This document shows, in pieces, positions 55,763-64,000 of a stretch of 64,000 nt of DNA; the stretch's first letter is position 1, and every line of letters begins with the position of its first letter. The translations under genes were made by a program, and so were the position numbers. The notes below the pieces were generated by a model that saw only the letters and a program-made list of their open reading frames with translations, was not told where the DNA came from and did not search any database. Source of the DNA: Prescottella defluvii (GTDB taxonomy: Bacteria > Actinomycetota > Actinomycetes > Mycobacteriales > Mycobacteriaceae); assembly GCA_029690005.1 (NCBI GenBank), contig CP121458.1, forward strand, positions 2,170,001 through 2,234,000, given 5' to 3'.

Positions 55763-56539
55763 TCACTTGCGGGCGAACAGCAGCGCGCGCTTGACTTCCT
55801 GGATCGCCTTCGTCACCTGGATGCCACGGGGGCACGCGTCGGTGCAGTTGAAGGTCGTGCGGCAGCGCCACACGCCGTCCTTGTCGTTCAGGATGTCGAG
55901 ACGCTCGGCTGCGCCCTCGTCACGGCTGTCGAAGATGAAGCGGTGAGCGTTCACGATCGCGGCCGGGCCGAAGTAGGTGCCGTCGCTCCAGTACACCGGG
56001 CACGACGTGGTGCAGCACGCGCACAGGATGCACTTGGTGGTGTCGTCGAAGCGAGCACGGTCCGCCTGCGACTGGATGCGCTCACGGGTCGGCTCGTTGC
56101 CCGACGTGATGAGGAACGGCTTCACGGCGCGGAACGCGTCGAAGAAGGGCTCCATGTTGACCAGCAGATCCTTCTCGACCGGCAGGCCCTTGATGGGCTC
56201 GACGGTGATGGTGATCGGACGGCCGTCCTTGGGCAGCATGTCGCGCATCAGGACCTTGCAGGCCAGACGGTTGACGCCGTTGATCCGCATCGCGTCCGAA
56301 CCGCACACGCCGTGTGCGCAGGAGCGACGGAACGTCAGCGTGCCGTCCAGGTAGCCCTTCACGTACAGCAGCAGGTTCAGCAGACGGTCGGTCGGCAGGG
56401 TGGGAACCTGGAAGCTCTCCCAGCGCTGACCCTCGCCGTCCTCCGGGTTGAACCGGGCGATCTTGAGGGTGACCATGACGGCGCCCTCGGGAACGGGCGG
56501 CAGCGCGGGTGCGTCCTTGTCCATGACAGGTGCGGACAT
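55763..56539 (-). CDS. sdhB: Succinate dehydrogenase iron-sulfur subunit
   Basis: 258 residues. The [2Fe-2S] site is RRSCAHGVCGSDAMRING, and the [4Fe-4S]/[3Fe-4S] sites are CILCACCTTSCPVYW and CRTTFNCTDACPRGI. It passes electrons from SdhA to the membrane quinone site. The start overlaps the sdhA stop (TGATG). Confidence 0.96.
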   Translation of the reverse strand: MSAPVMDKDAPALPPVPEGAVMVTLKIARFNPEDGEGQRWESFQVPTLPTDRLLNLLLYVKGYLDGTLTFRRSCAHGVCGSDAMRINGVNRLACKVLMRDMLPKDGRPITITVEPIKGLPVEKDLLVNMEPFFDAFRAVKPFLITSGNEPTRERIQSQADRARFDDTTKCILCACCTTSCPVYWSDGTYFGPAAIVNAHRFIFDSRDEGAAERLDILNDKDGVWRCRTTFNCTDACPRGIQVTKAIQEVKRALLFARK

Positions 56540-58292
56540 CAGTACTTACGCTCCATCGGCTCGTAGCGGGTCTGGACAACCGGCTTGTAGTCCAGACGGA
56601 TCGGCGAGATGAGGTCCGATCCCTCCTTGTACGCCATCGTGTGCTGCATGTACTCGGCGTCGTTGCGATCCGGGTAGTCCTCGCGGGCGTGGCCGCCGCG
56701 CGATTCCTTGCGGTTGAGCGCGCCGACGACCGTGACCTCGGCCATCTCGAGCAGGAAGCCCAGCTCGACGGCCTCGAGCAGGTCGCTGTTGTAGCGCTTG
56801 CCCTTGTCCTGGACCGTGATGTGGTTGTAGCGCTCCTTGAAGCCCTTGATGTCCTTCAGCGCCTGGGTCAGGGTCTCCTCGGTGCGGAACACCGACGCGT
56901 TGTTGTCCATCGACTGCTGCAGCTCGGTGCGGATGTCCGCGACGCGCTCGTGGCCGTGGTCGGACAGGATGACCTTCGAGCCACTTCTCGACCTTCTCGG
57001 CCGGGTTCTCGGGCAGCTCGACGAACTCGGAGTTCTCGGCGTGTGCGGCGGCGGCGATGCCGGCGCGGCGACCGAAGACGTTGATGTCGAGCAGCGAGTT
57101 GGTGCCCAGGCGGTTGGCGCCGTGCACCGAGACGCACGCGCACTCGCCGGCGGCGTACAGGCCGGGGACGTGGTCCTCGTTGTTGCGCAGCACCTCACCG
57201 TTGATCTTGGTGGGGATGCCGCCCATCACGTAGTGGCAGGTCGGGTAGACCGGCACGAGCTCGGTGACCGGGTCGACGCCCAGGTAGGTGCGGGCGAACT
57301 CGGTGATGTCGGGGAGCTTCTCCTCGAGCACGTCCTCGCCGAGGTGCGTGACGTCGATGTAGACGTAGTCCTTGTTCGGACCGGCACCGCGACCCTTCGA
57401 GCACCTCGAGCACCATCGAGCGGGCGACGATGTCACGCGGCGCGAGGTCCTTGATGGTGGGGGCGTAGCGCTCCATGAAGCGCTCGCCGTCGGCGTTGCG
57501 GAGGATGCCGCCCTCGCCGCGGACTGCCTCGGAGATGAGGATGCCGAGCCCGGCCAGTCCCGTCGGATGGAACTGGTGGAACTCCATGTCCTCGAGCGGC
57601 AGGCCCTTGCGGAAGATGATGCCCATGCCGTCACCGGTGAGGGTGTGCGCGTTGGACGTCGTCTTGTACATGCGGCCCGAGCCACCGGTGGCGAACACGA
57701 TCGACTTCGCGTGGAAGACGTGGAGTTCGCCGGTCGCGAGCTCGTAGGCGATGACGCCGGTCGCGACGGGGCCCTCGGGGGTCTCGGTCAGCGCGATGTC
57801 GAGCGCGTAGAACTCGTTGAAGAACTCGACGTCGTGCTTGACGCAGTTCTGGTAGAGCGTCTGCAGGATCATGTGGCCGGTGCGGTCGGCGGCGTAGCAC
57901 GCGCGGCGAACCGGTGCCTTGCCGTGATCGCGGGTGTGACCACCGAAACGACGCTGGTCGATCTTGCCCTCGGGGGTGCGGTTGAACGGAAGACCCATCT
58001 TCTCGAGGTCCAGCACCGCGTCGATGGCTTCCTTGGCCATGATCTCGACGGCGTCCTGGTCGGCGAGGTAGTCGCCGCCCTTGACGGTGTCGAAGGTGTG
58101 CCACTCCCAGTTGTCTTCCTCGACGTTGGCGAGTGCCGCGCACATACCGCCCTGGGCGGCACCGGTGTGGCTACGAGTGGGGTACAGCTTGGTCAGAACC
58201 GCGGTGCGGGCGCGGGGGCCGGCCTCGATGGCTGCGCGCATGCCAGCGCCACCGGCGCCGACGATGACGACGTCATAACGATGTTCCTGCAT
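56539..58292 (-). CDS. sdhA: Succinate dehydrogenase flavoprotein subunit
   Basis: About 584 residues. The FAD Rossmann motif GAGGAGMRA is followed by [15 protein letters not shown] His for covalent FAD ([10 protein letters not shown]), then [12 protein letters not shown] and the catalytic FHQFHPTGL. The C-terminal half has [13 protein letters not shown]. Frame changes near 57395 and 56985 look like indels in a normally essential gene. It oxidises succinate; part of complex II. Confidence 0.95.
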
Positions 58293-58307
58293 GAAGTCTC
58301 TGCTCCC

Positions 58308-58748
58308 CTAGCTCGCCGAGATGTTGGGGTCGAAGGTGAAGATGACGTAGGTGCCCAGGCCCATGATCAGGATCATCGACACGACCAGGATCGTGTTGAG
58401 CCAGAACCGGGTGGAGTCCTTACGCGAGTAGTCCGCGATGACCGTGCGCAGACCGTTACCACCGTGCAGCTGGGCGAGCCAGAGCATGGTGAGGTCCCAG
58501 AACTGCCAGAACGGGCTGGACCAGCGACCCGCGACGAACGCGAAGTTGATGCGGTGCACGCCGTTGTCGAGCATCAGCATGATGAACAGGTGGCCCAGGA
58601 CGAGGATGATCAGCGCCAGGCCCGAGAAACGCATGAAGAGCCATGCGTAGAGCTCGAAGTTGTTCTTCGCCGGCCGACGCGGCGAGCGCGGGTTGTCCAG
58701 GCTGGCCGGGCGGTCGTACGTCTTGCCGAGAGACTTCGCTTCTGTCAT
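58308..58748 (-). CDS. sdhD: Succinate dehydrogenase membrane anchor subunit D
   Basis: About 146 residues, three membrane spans (RFSGLALIILVLGHLFIMLML with heme/quinone-region His). Order sdhC-D-A-B matches mycobacterial sdh2. It starts next to the sdhC stop. Confidence 0.9.
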   Translation of the reverse strand: MTEAKSLGKTYDRPASLDNPRSPRRPAKNNFELYAWLFMRFSGLALIILVLGHLFIMLMLDNGVHRINFAFVAGRWSSPFWQFWDLTMLWLAQLHGGNGLRTVIADYSRKDSTRFWLNTILVVSMILIMGLGTYVIFTFDPNISAS

Positions 58749-58749
58749 G

Positions 58750-59153
58750 TCAGTGCCCCGCAAACATGTTGTAGAAGATGCGACCGGCGCCCGGATCATG
58801 ACCACGAACCAGATCGCAATGATGATCCAGAGCATGAGGCGCTGGTACTGCGGGCCCTTCGACCAGAAGTCGACCAGCATCACGCGCAGGCCGTTGAGTG
58901 CGTGGTACAGCACCATGGCCACGAGTGCGAGTTCCATGAGTCCGACGACCGGGTTCTTGTAGGTCTCGATGACCCGGTCGTAGGTGTCCGGGTTGACGCG
59001 CACGAGCGCGGTGTCCAGGACATGGACGAAAAGGAAGAAGAATGTTGCGACGCCGGTGATCCGGTGTAGAACCCAGGACCACATGCCGGGGTCGCCCCGG
59101 TAAAGCGACCGGGTGCGCTCCTTCGCGGGAGCGGCTTCAGTCGTGCTGCTCAT
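58750..59153 (-). CDS. sdhC: Succinate dehydrogenase cytochrome b subunit C
   Basis: About 134 residues, three membrane spans. HRITGVATFFFLFVHVLDTAL holds the heme-b His. Near 58782 one G added gives the end APGRIFYNMFAGH and a stop at 58750; without it the reading runs into sdhD. First gene of the operon, with an upstream GGAGG 11 nt from ATG. Confidence 0.92.
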
Positions 59154-59784
59154 CGAGTGCTGTGCCTCCAACGTCTTTGGTGGGCGCGTCGAGCCTGCAC
59201 AGCTTTTCGGATTTACCGCAGCTCGGGCTCGACGAGAACCTAAACCGACTTCTGTGAACTCTAAACCCAACCGAATCGGGGAACTAATTCCCTCTGTAGT
59301 TCGTACGGGACCGAAAATGCTTGTTAGGTTTGCCTTCCCATATGGGAAGGGTGTCGGGGAGTCGATCCTCTGCATCAATTCAGGGCGCATGGTCGGATCG
59401 GGACCTATGGCCCTGGTTGGCCGGAAATTGTTGCGCGACAACGTTCATCGGGCACATCGCTGGGCCTGCGGCTGTGTTTCGGGTACCCGTGAGAGCTGTG
59501 GCACTCACGGCTGATGATCATTTCGTGCCCGGATGCAATGTGGAAAATGTCTCATACGGTCTCGGCTGTGCGCGGAGTGCGTACTCGTCGGTAACTTCGT
59601 TTCCGGTGGTGGTGGCCGATTGACGGCGTTCACCTGCTGTGACGGGAGTGGCCAGATCCCGACGGCTGAGCCGGTGTCCCGCCGGACGCGGACACCGGTC
59701 GGTACACCCGATCGTCGTCCGGGATTCCGACACCCGGAACCCGCGTGACACGCATTCGACGGATTGCGCGGCTACCGTCGATCC
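59154..59784. other. 631-bp intergenic region between sdhC and add
   Basis: Longest gene-free stretch in the window. It holds the divergent promoters of the sdh operon and add. It is less G+C-rich than its flanks near 59250-59350. It contains the palindrome at 59333 and GGGAA-CTAA-TTCCC at 59278-59291. Short open frames here look like shadows. I see no tRNA or known riboswitch. Confidence 0.6.
59333..59350. promoter_or_regulatory. Perfect 18-bp palindrome upstream of sdhC
   Basis: CCTTCCCATATGGGAAGG reads the same on both strands and lies 180 bp before sdhC. It is likely a regulator-binding site for sdh or add. TTAGGTTTGCC just before it (59324) matches one arm of an IdeR/DtxR box, so iron control is a weak possibility. 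Confidence 0.55.
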
Positions 59785-60872
59785 ATGACAGCACCGTTGG
59801 ATCTCGAGTACCTCCGCCGGGCACCGAAGGTTCTGCTGCACGACCACCTCGACGGGGACTGCGCCCGGCCACCGTCGCCGATCTGGCCGCGCAGTGCGGG
59901 TACGCCGGACTGCCCGCCGACACCCCGGACGAACTGGCGCGGTGGTTCCGCGACGCCGCCGACAGCGGATCGCTCGAGCGGTACCTGGAGACGTTCGCGC
60001 ACACCGTCGCGGTGATGCAGACCCCGGCCGGTCTGCGGCGGGTGGCTCGCGAGTGCGCGGAGGACCTCGCGGCCGACGGTGTCGTCTATGCCGAGGTGCG
60101 CTTCGCTCCGGAGCAGCATCTCGAGGCCGGTCTCGATCTGGACGAAGTGGTCGATCACGTCCTCGAAGGGTTCCGGGAGGGCGAGGCCGCGGCGCGCGAG
60201 GCCGGGCACGAGATCCGCATCGGCTGCCTGCTCACCGCGATGCGCCACGCCGCGCGGTCTCGGGAGATCGCCGAACTCGCCGTCCGGTTCCGCGATCGCG
60301 GCGTGGTCGGATTCGACATCGCCGGCGCCGAGGCCGGGTATCCGCCGAGTCGCCACCTCGACGCTTTCGAGTACATGCGGAACTGCAACGCGCATTTCAC
60401 GATCCACGCCGGCGAGGCGTTCGGACTGCCGTCGATCCACGAGGCCATCGCGTTCTGCGGTACCGATCGGCTGGGGCACGGGGTGCGGATCACCGACGAC
60501 ATCACCGTCGGCACCGACGGCGACGTCACGCTCGGCCTGCTCGCGAACTACGTGCGGGACAAGCGGATTCCACTCGAACTGTGCCCCAGCTCGAATGTGC
60601 AGACCGGCGCGGTCGCGAACCTCGAGGAGCATCCGTTCGACCTCCTCGCCCGCCAGCGGTTCCGGGTCACCGTCAACACCGACAACCGCCTGATGAGCGA
60701 CACCACGATGAGCCGCGAGATGCTGGCGCTCGTCAACACCTTCGGATATGGCTGGAGCGACCTCGAGCGCTTCACCATCAACGCGATGAAGTCGGCGTTC
60801 ATCCCGTTCGATCAGCGGCTCGCGCTGATCGACGACGTCATCAAGCCCGGCTACGCGGTCCTGATCGGCTGA
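59785..60872 (+). CDS. add: Adenosine deaminase
   Basis: About 362 residues. Zn motifs HDHLDG (with one G added near 59855: [13 protein letters not shown]), [19 protein letters not shown] and [13 protein letters not shown] are present. Deaminates adenosine to inosine. ATG 59785. Proximity to sdh matches the mycobacterial gene order. Confidence 0.93.
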
Positions 60873-60873
60873 C

Positions 60874-62126
60874 CTACTCGGGTCGCAGCCGTGCCTCGAA
60901 CTCGGCCTCGAGCGCCCGCCACGTGTCGGCCTCCGCCTGGAAGGGCGGGTTCGGCGTCATGCGGCCGGGGGTGGGCTCGATGATGTACGAGACGTACCAG
61001 CCGAGGGGAGTCGACGACGCCAGCGCGGCGTCGGTGGCGTCGTCCTTCGCGAAGTCCGCTGCATCGGTGAACAATTCGACGGCCAACTCCAGCTGGTCGG
61101 CGTCGACGGCGTCGGGTCCCTCGGCGAGATCGTCGGCCAGTCCGGGCAGGACGTAGACGTTCTCGTCGGTGACCTCGATGTCGAGGGAGCCGTCGACGGC
61201 CGCGTTCTGCACCTGCTCGTACGTGCTGACCCGGGCCAGGTCGTGGTCGTGGTTGTCGGCGAGGTAGCGCGCGAGTGCGCGTTCGGAGCCGAACACCGAG
61301 ATCCTGCCACCGCGCCCGAGGAACACGGCGTGCTCGTCGAGGTAGCAGCGCAGCGAGTAGTACGTGGTCTCCGACGTGATGATCTTGATCGGGTCGATCC
61401 CGACGCCTGTCCAGAAGGTCTCCTCCTGGTCCTCCTCTTCCGGCTCCTCGTCGGTGCCGAACTCCTCGTAGTCCTCGTCGAAGTCCTCATCGGACTCGGC
61501 GTCGTCGTCGGCGTCCACGACGTTCTCCTCGGCGGCGAGGATCTCGGCCTCGGCGACGGAGAGGGCTTCCGCGTCGACGTCGGGCGTCGCCACGATCGAG
61601 TCGACGGCGTCGATGACGGCATCCCAGTCCTCGGCGACGGCAGTGCCGATGCGGTCCCACAGGGCTTCACCGTCGCGGCCGACGAACTGGCCCACGCCGC
61701 CGCGCAGGTAGCCGAGCTCGGGGTGGTTCGCGAAGAACTTCACCACCGGTTCGAGATCGCAGACCTCGCCGATGTTGCGCACCATGTCGAGGGTGCTCTC
61801 GAGCTCCGTGAGGGCGAGTGCCTCCGGGTCGCCGGCGGCGAGCTCGGGGACGCCGACCAGGTCGAACGTGAAGTTCTCCTCCGGCTCGAGCTCCGGCGCG
61901 GCCAGCTTGGAGACGACGGGCCAGGCCGGATGGTCGACCAGGTCGTTGTCGTTGTCGGTGCGAATGAACGCCGCGAGCGCGGCGACCGAGGCGAACCCGT
62001 ACAGGTCCTCCTCGTGGCCGAGGAACGCCTCCACTCGTCGTCGCCCTCGCGCCAACGCGGGGCCCACAGCGTGACGAGGTCGCCTCGGGTCAGACCGAGT
62101 TCGATCGGGACGATGTCTCCAGCCAT
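60874..62126 (-). CDS. Conserved acidic protein of unknown function
   Basis: About 417 residues. The centre is very acidic (residues ~195-230, many Asp/Glu), a low-complexity linker between two similar-looking domains: the N-terminal one has DLYGFASVAALAAFIRTDNDNDL and the C-terminal one has RISVFGSERALARYLADNHDHDL. The repeat suggests internal duplication. The frame changes near 62032 (one G missing in WEAFLG). I recognise no catalytic motif. Confidence 0.7.
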
Positions 62127-62174
62127 GGCCGGAAGCCTAGCCACGTCGGGGCCAAAGTTATAGCCGGACACCGA

Positions 62175-62480
62175 TCAGCTCGCGCCGTATGTGTCGAACA
62201 ACGCTCCCGTGATCCGATTCCGTTCGTCGGCGGCCGCCGCCGCCGCCCGATGCGCGGTCTCGGAGATCGTGCGCGCCAGCACGCGGGCATCGAGATCGTG
62301 GAGCGAATCGCTGAGCCACAGTCCGATCGGGCCGCCGTTGCCGTCGACCTCCACACGCACACGGCCGTCCTCGCTCACGGCCTCCGCCCGGATCGCGTGC
62401 AGCGAGCCCAGCGCGTCGTCGAGCAGGTTCAGTTGCGCCGTCGCGCGCTCCACGAGCGCGTCCATCTCGTTCGCACTCAT
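62175..62480 (-). CDS. YbaB/EbfC-like protein of the second ESX-type cluster
   Basis: About 101 residues. N-terminal helix, then GRVRVEVDGNGGPIGLWLSDS and an Ala-rich C-terminal helix, as in YbaB/EbfC. ATGA overlaps the preceding gene's stop. It mirrors the YbaB-like gene of the toxin module at 21657. Confidence 0.7.
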   Translation of the reverse strand: MSANEMDALVERATAQLNLLDDALGSLHAIRAEAVSEDGRVRVEVDGNGGPIGLWLSDSLHDLDARVLARTISETAHRAAAAAADERNRITGALFDTYGAS

Positions 62481-62821
62481 ACGACACGCATCCAGCTGGT
62501 GGGCGCCTCGAGGTTCTCGTCGGTGGCCTGCTCGGCGGCCGCGATGTCGTCGCGGGTCGGCAGCCCCAGCCGGTCGAGCACGTCGCGGGGGACGCCCTCG
62601 CGGGCGAGTTCGTCGCGACGGCGGGCGCCGGCTTCCCGGCCGGCCTCGCGGCACAGCCGGAGGATTTCCTGCGCCAGGTGGTCGCCGCCGTAGCGCAGCT
62701 CGCTGCGGTCGATGCGGATGTCGACCGGTAGCCCGGTCTCGGTGGTGCGGACCGCGACGGTGCGGGCCCGGTTGATCGCGGACGCCACGGTGGCGGGCGG
62801 CGGGAACGGTTCGGTCGTCAT
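62477..62821 (-). CDS. Hypothetical protein of the second ESX-type cluster
   Basis: About 114 residues with coiled-coil-prone, Arg/Glu-rich helices (AQEILRLCREAGREAGARRRDEL). Not recognised. It lies between the NlpC/P60 gene and the YbaB-like gene in a tight operon, so a chaperone or regulator role is possible. Confidence 0.6.
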   Translation of the reverse strand: MTTEPFPPPATVASAINRARTVAVRTTETGLPVDIRIDRSELRYGGDHLAQEILRLCREAGREAGARRRDELAREGVPRDVLDRLGLPTRDDIAAAEQATDENLEAPTSWMRVV

Positions 62822-62831
62822 GATTCTCCGA

Positions 62832-63998
62832 TCACTCGGTGGGGCGGTAGAAGCCGTAGAAGCCCATGCCGCTGTTGCTGGTTCGAATGGCACTGACGCT
62901 GACGGGATCCCCGGCCTCGACCATCTGGCCGTTGCCGATCACCATCGCGACGTGTCCGTCCCACACGGCGAGGTCGCCGGGCATGAGGTTCTCCTGGTCG
63001 ACCGGCGTGCCGATGTTCTGCTCCTGCGCGAGGCGCGGCAGCTCCACTCCGGCTTCGCCGTACGCCCACTGCGTCAACCCGCTGCAGTCCAGGCCCTGGC
63101 CCGGGGAGGTGCCGCCCCACTCGTACGGCACACCCTGCTGCGTGAGTGCGTTGCGAACGGCGTCGGCGGCCTCCACGTTGGGCGCGACGGCGGTGCTGCC
63201 GTCGGGCAGCACGATCTCGACTCCGCTGCCGCCGAAGCGCGGATCGTACGAGCTCGAGCCGGCGGCGCTCCCGGCCTCGACCGACGCGCGGCCGGAACCG
63301 GAGTCGTACGACGCCGTGCGGGCGGACGATGCTCCGCCGAACGACGACATCGTCGACCCGGTGGAGGAGCCGGCGAACGCCGATACGAAGCGGTTCGCGG
63401 CGTCGGCCTGTGGCGTGACCGGAGACGGCGCGGCGGCGGCCGCGGTGGTGGGAGCGGGCGCGCTCACCGACGCGGCGACGGTGCGGGCGTCGGTGGGGAC
63501 GGGATCCGGTGCGGTGAGCTCGACCATCTTCGCGGTGTGGGCGGCCAGCTCGCCGCGCACCCTCTCGACGACGGCGAGCGCCCGGCCGAGGTGTTCGACC
63601 GCGGCGCCGATCAGCATCGTCACCCCGGCGGGAGTCCCCAGGACTGGGAGCGCGGAGGACGCGATCGAGAGGAAGGAATGCAGGATTTCCTGCAGCTCGG
63701 CCGTCCCGGCCCGCACGGTCTCCGATGCGGCCTCGACGACGACCGCGATCTCTCGGCCGCGGTCGGACAGCTGCACCGATGCGGTCTGGGTGGCCTCGGC
63801 CTTGTCGATCGCGGCGTCGGCGGCGACACCGGTCCACACCCCGCCCAGATCGCTGATCCCGATCCGGCCGAGTGCGTGCACGGCGTCGATCGCGTCGGAT
63901 GCCGCACGCATCGCGTCCGCGGGTGATCCGCCGGGCAGGGCGCCGGTGCCGAAGGCCCCGAGCAGGTCGACGACCGGGCGGGCGAGCACCTCGATCAC
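62832..63998 (-). CDS. NlpC/P60 endopeptidase with N-terminal WXG-like domain
   Basis: About 388 residues. The N-terminal helical region has a WTG turn (GGVWTGVAADAAIDKAEATQ), as in ESX-secreted proteins. A Pro/Ala/Ser-rich linker (residues ~165-250) follows. The C-terminal NlpC/P60 domain has catalytic Cys in GLDCSGLTQWAYGEAG and His in GHVAMVIGN. There is no Sec signal at this start (GTG 63998), supporting ESX export. The gene begins at the window edge, so the start may lie upstream. Confidence 0.8.
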   Translation of the reverse strand: MIEVLARPVVDLLGAFGTGALPGGSPADAMRAASDAIDAVHALGRIGISDLGGVWTGVAADAAIDKAEATQTASVQLSDRGREIAVVVEAASETVRAGTAELQEILHSFLSIASSALPVLGTPAGVTMLIGAAVEHLGRALAVVERVRGELAAHTAKMVELTAPDPVPTDARTVAASVSAPAPTTAAAAAPSPVTPQADAANRFVSAFAGSSTGSTMSSFGGASSARTASYDSGSGRASVEAGSAAGSSSYDPRFGGSGVEIVLPDGSTAVAPNVEAADAVRNALTQQGVPYEWGGTSPGQGLDCSGLTQWAYGEAGVELPRLAQEQNIGTPVDQENLMPGDLAVWDGHVAMVIGNGQMVEAGDPVSVSAIRTSNSGMGFYGFYRPTE

Positions 63999-64000
63999 GA

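Noticed and set aside
59324..59342. IdeR/DtxR iron box before sdhC
   Set aside because: Only about 14 of 19 positions match the consensus, with the second arm poor; kept only as a remark next to the better palindrome.

Overview
This is a G+C-rich actinobacterial chromosome segment, most likely from Rhodococcus or a close relative in the Mycobacteriales. The evidence is the combination of imuB and dnaE2 with a mycobacterial-type SOS box, MmpL transporters, WXG100/ESX substrates, an Rv0805-type phosphodiesterase, sdhCDAB near add and trpS, and a SAM-IV riboswitch on metY. The assembly seems to carry many one-base indels, mostly lost G or C in short G/C runs. About 46 reading-frame changes fall in about 28 genes, including housekeeping genes such as sdhA, metX and dnaE2. 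I annotate each such gene over its full span and give the frame-change positions; I do not call them pseudogenes.

Layout. 1-6.3 kb: 3' end of imuB, a CopB-type metal ATPase behind a CsoR-type operator, a hydrolase and small genes. 6.3-12.1 kb (minus): a trimethylamine-monooxygenase-like FMO, a two-domain fatty acyl-CoA reductase and an MmpL exporter. 12.2-19.3 kb (minus): an ABC importer operon with an RpiR regulator, with a PtpB-like phosphatase and a cyclic-nucleotide/glycerophosphodiester-type phosphodiesterase placed between its subunits. 19.4-26.7 kb: wrbA, hypothetical genes, an ESX toxin module, an AraC regulator and a serine hydrolase. 26.7-37.3 kb: SOS-controlled dnaE2, then a persulfide/sulfur cluster (CoA-disulfide reductase-rhodanese, rhodanese, MmpL, CstR-like repressor, DUF302, TDT exporter, LysR). 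37.3-44.4 kb: FAD monooxygenase/TetR pair with twin operators, trmL, folD, and metY-metX behind a SAM-IV riboswitch and a Cys-Cys-Cys leader peptide. 44.5-55.6 kb: amino-acid permease and hutH, icd, MFS, xth, an RNase/barstar pair, trpS, YhjD-like, dacB. 55.7-64 kb: sdhCDAB, add, an acidic conserved protein and a second ESX-type cluster with an NlpC/P60 endopeptidase.

The two most notable items are these. First, 21.7-24.1 kb holds two WXG100 proteins followed by a multidomain protein whose C-terminus matches the colicin E3 16S-rRNase domain, then a coupled small acidic immunity candidate and a YbaB/EbfC-like protein. Second, the metY leader carries a SAM-IV aptamer followed by an SD-preceded uORF encoding M-C-C-C-H-E. 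The sequence around that uORF's SD can pair with the riboswitch core, which suggests combined SAM and cysteine control of methionine synthesis.
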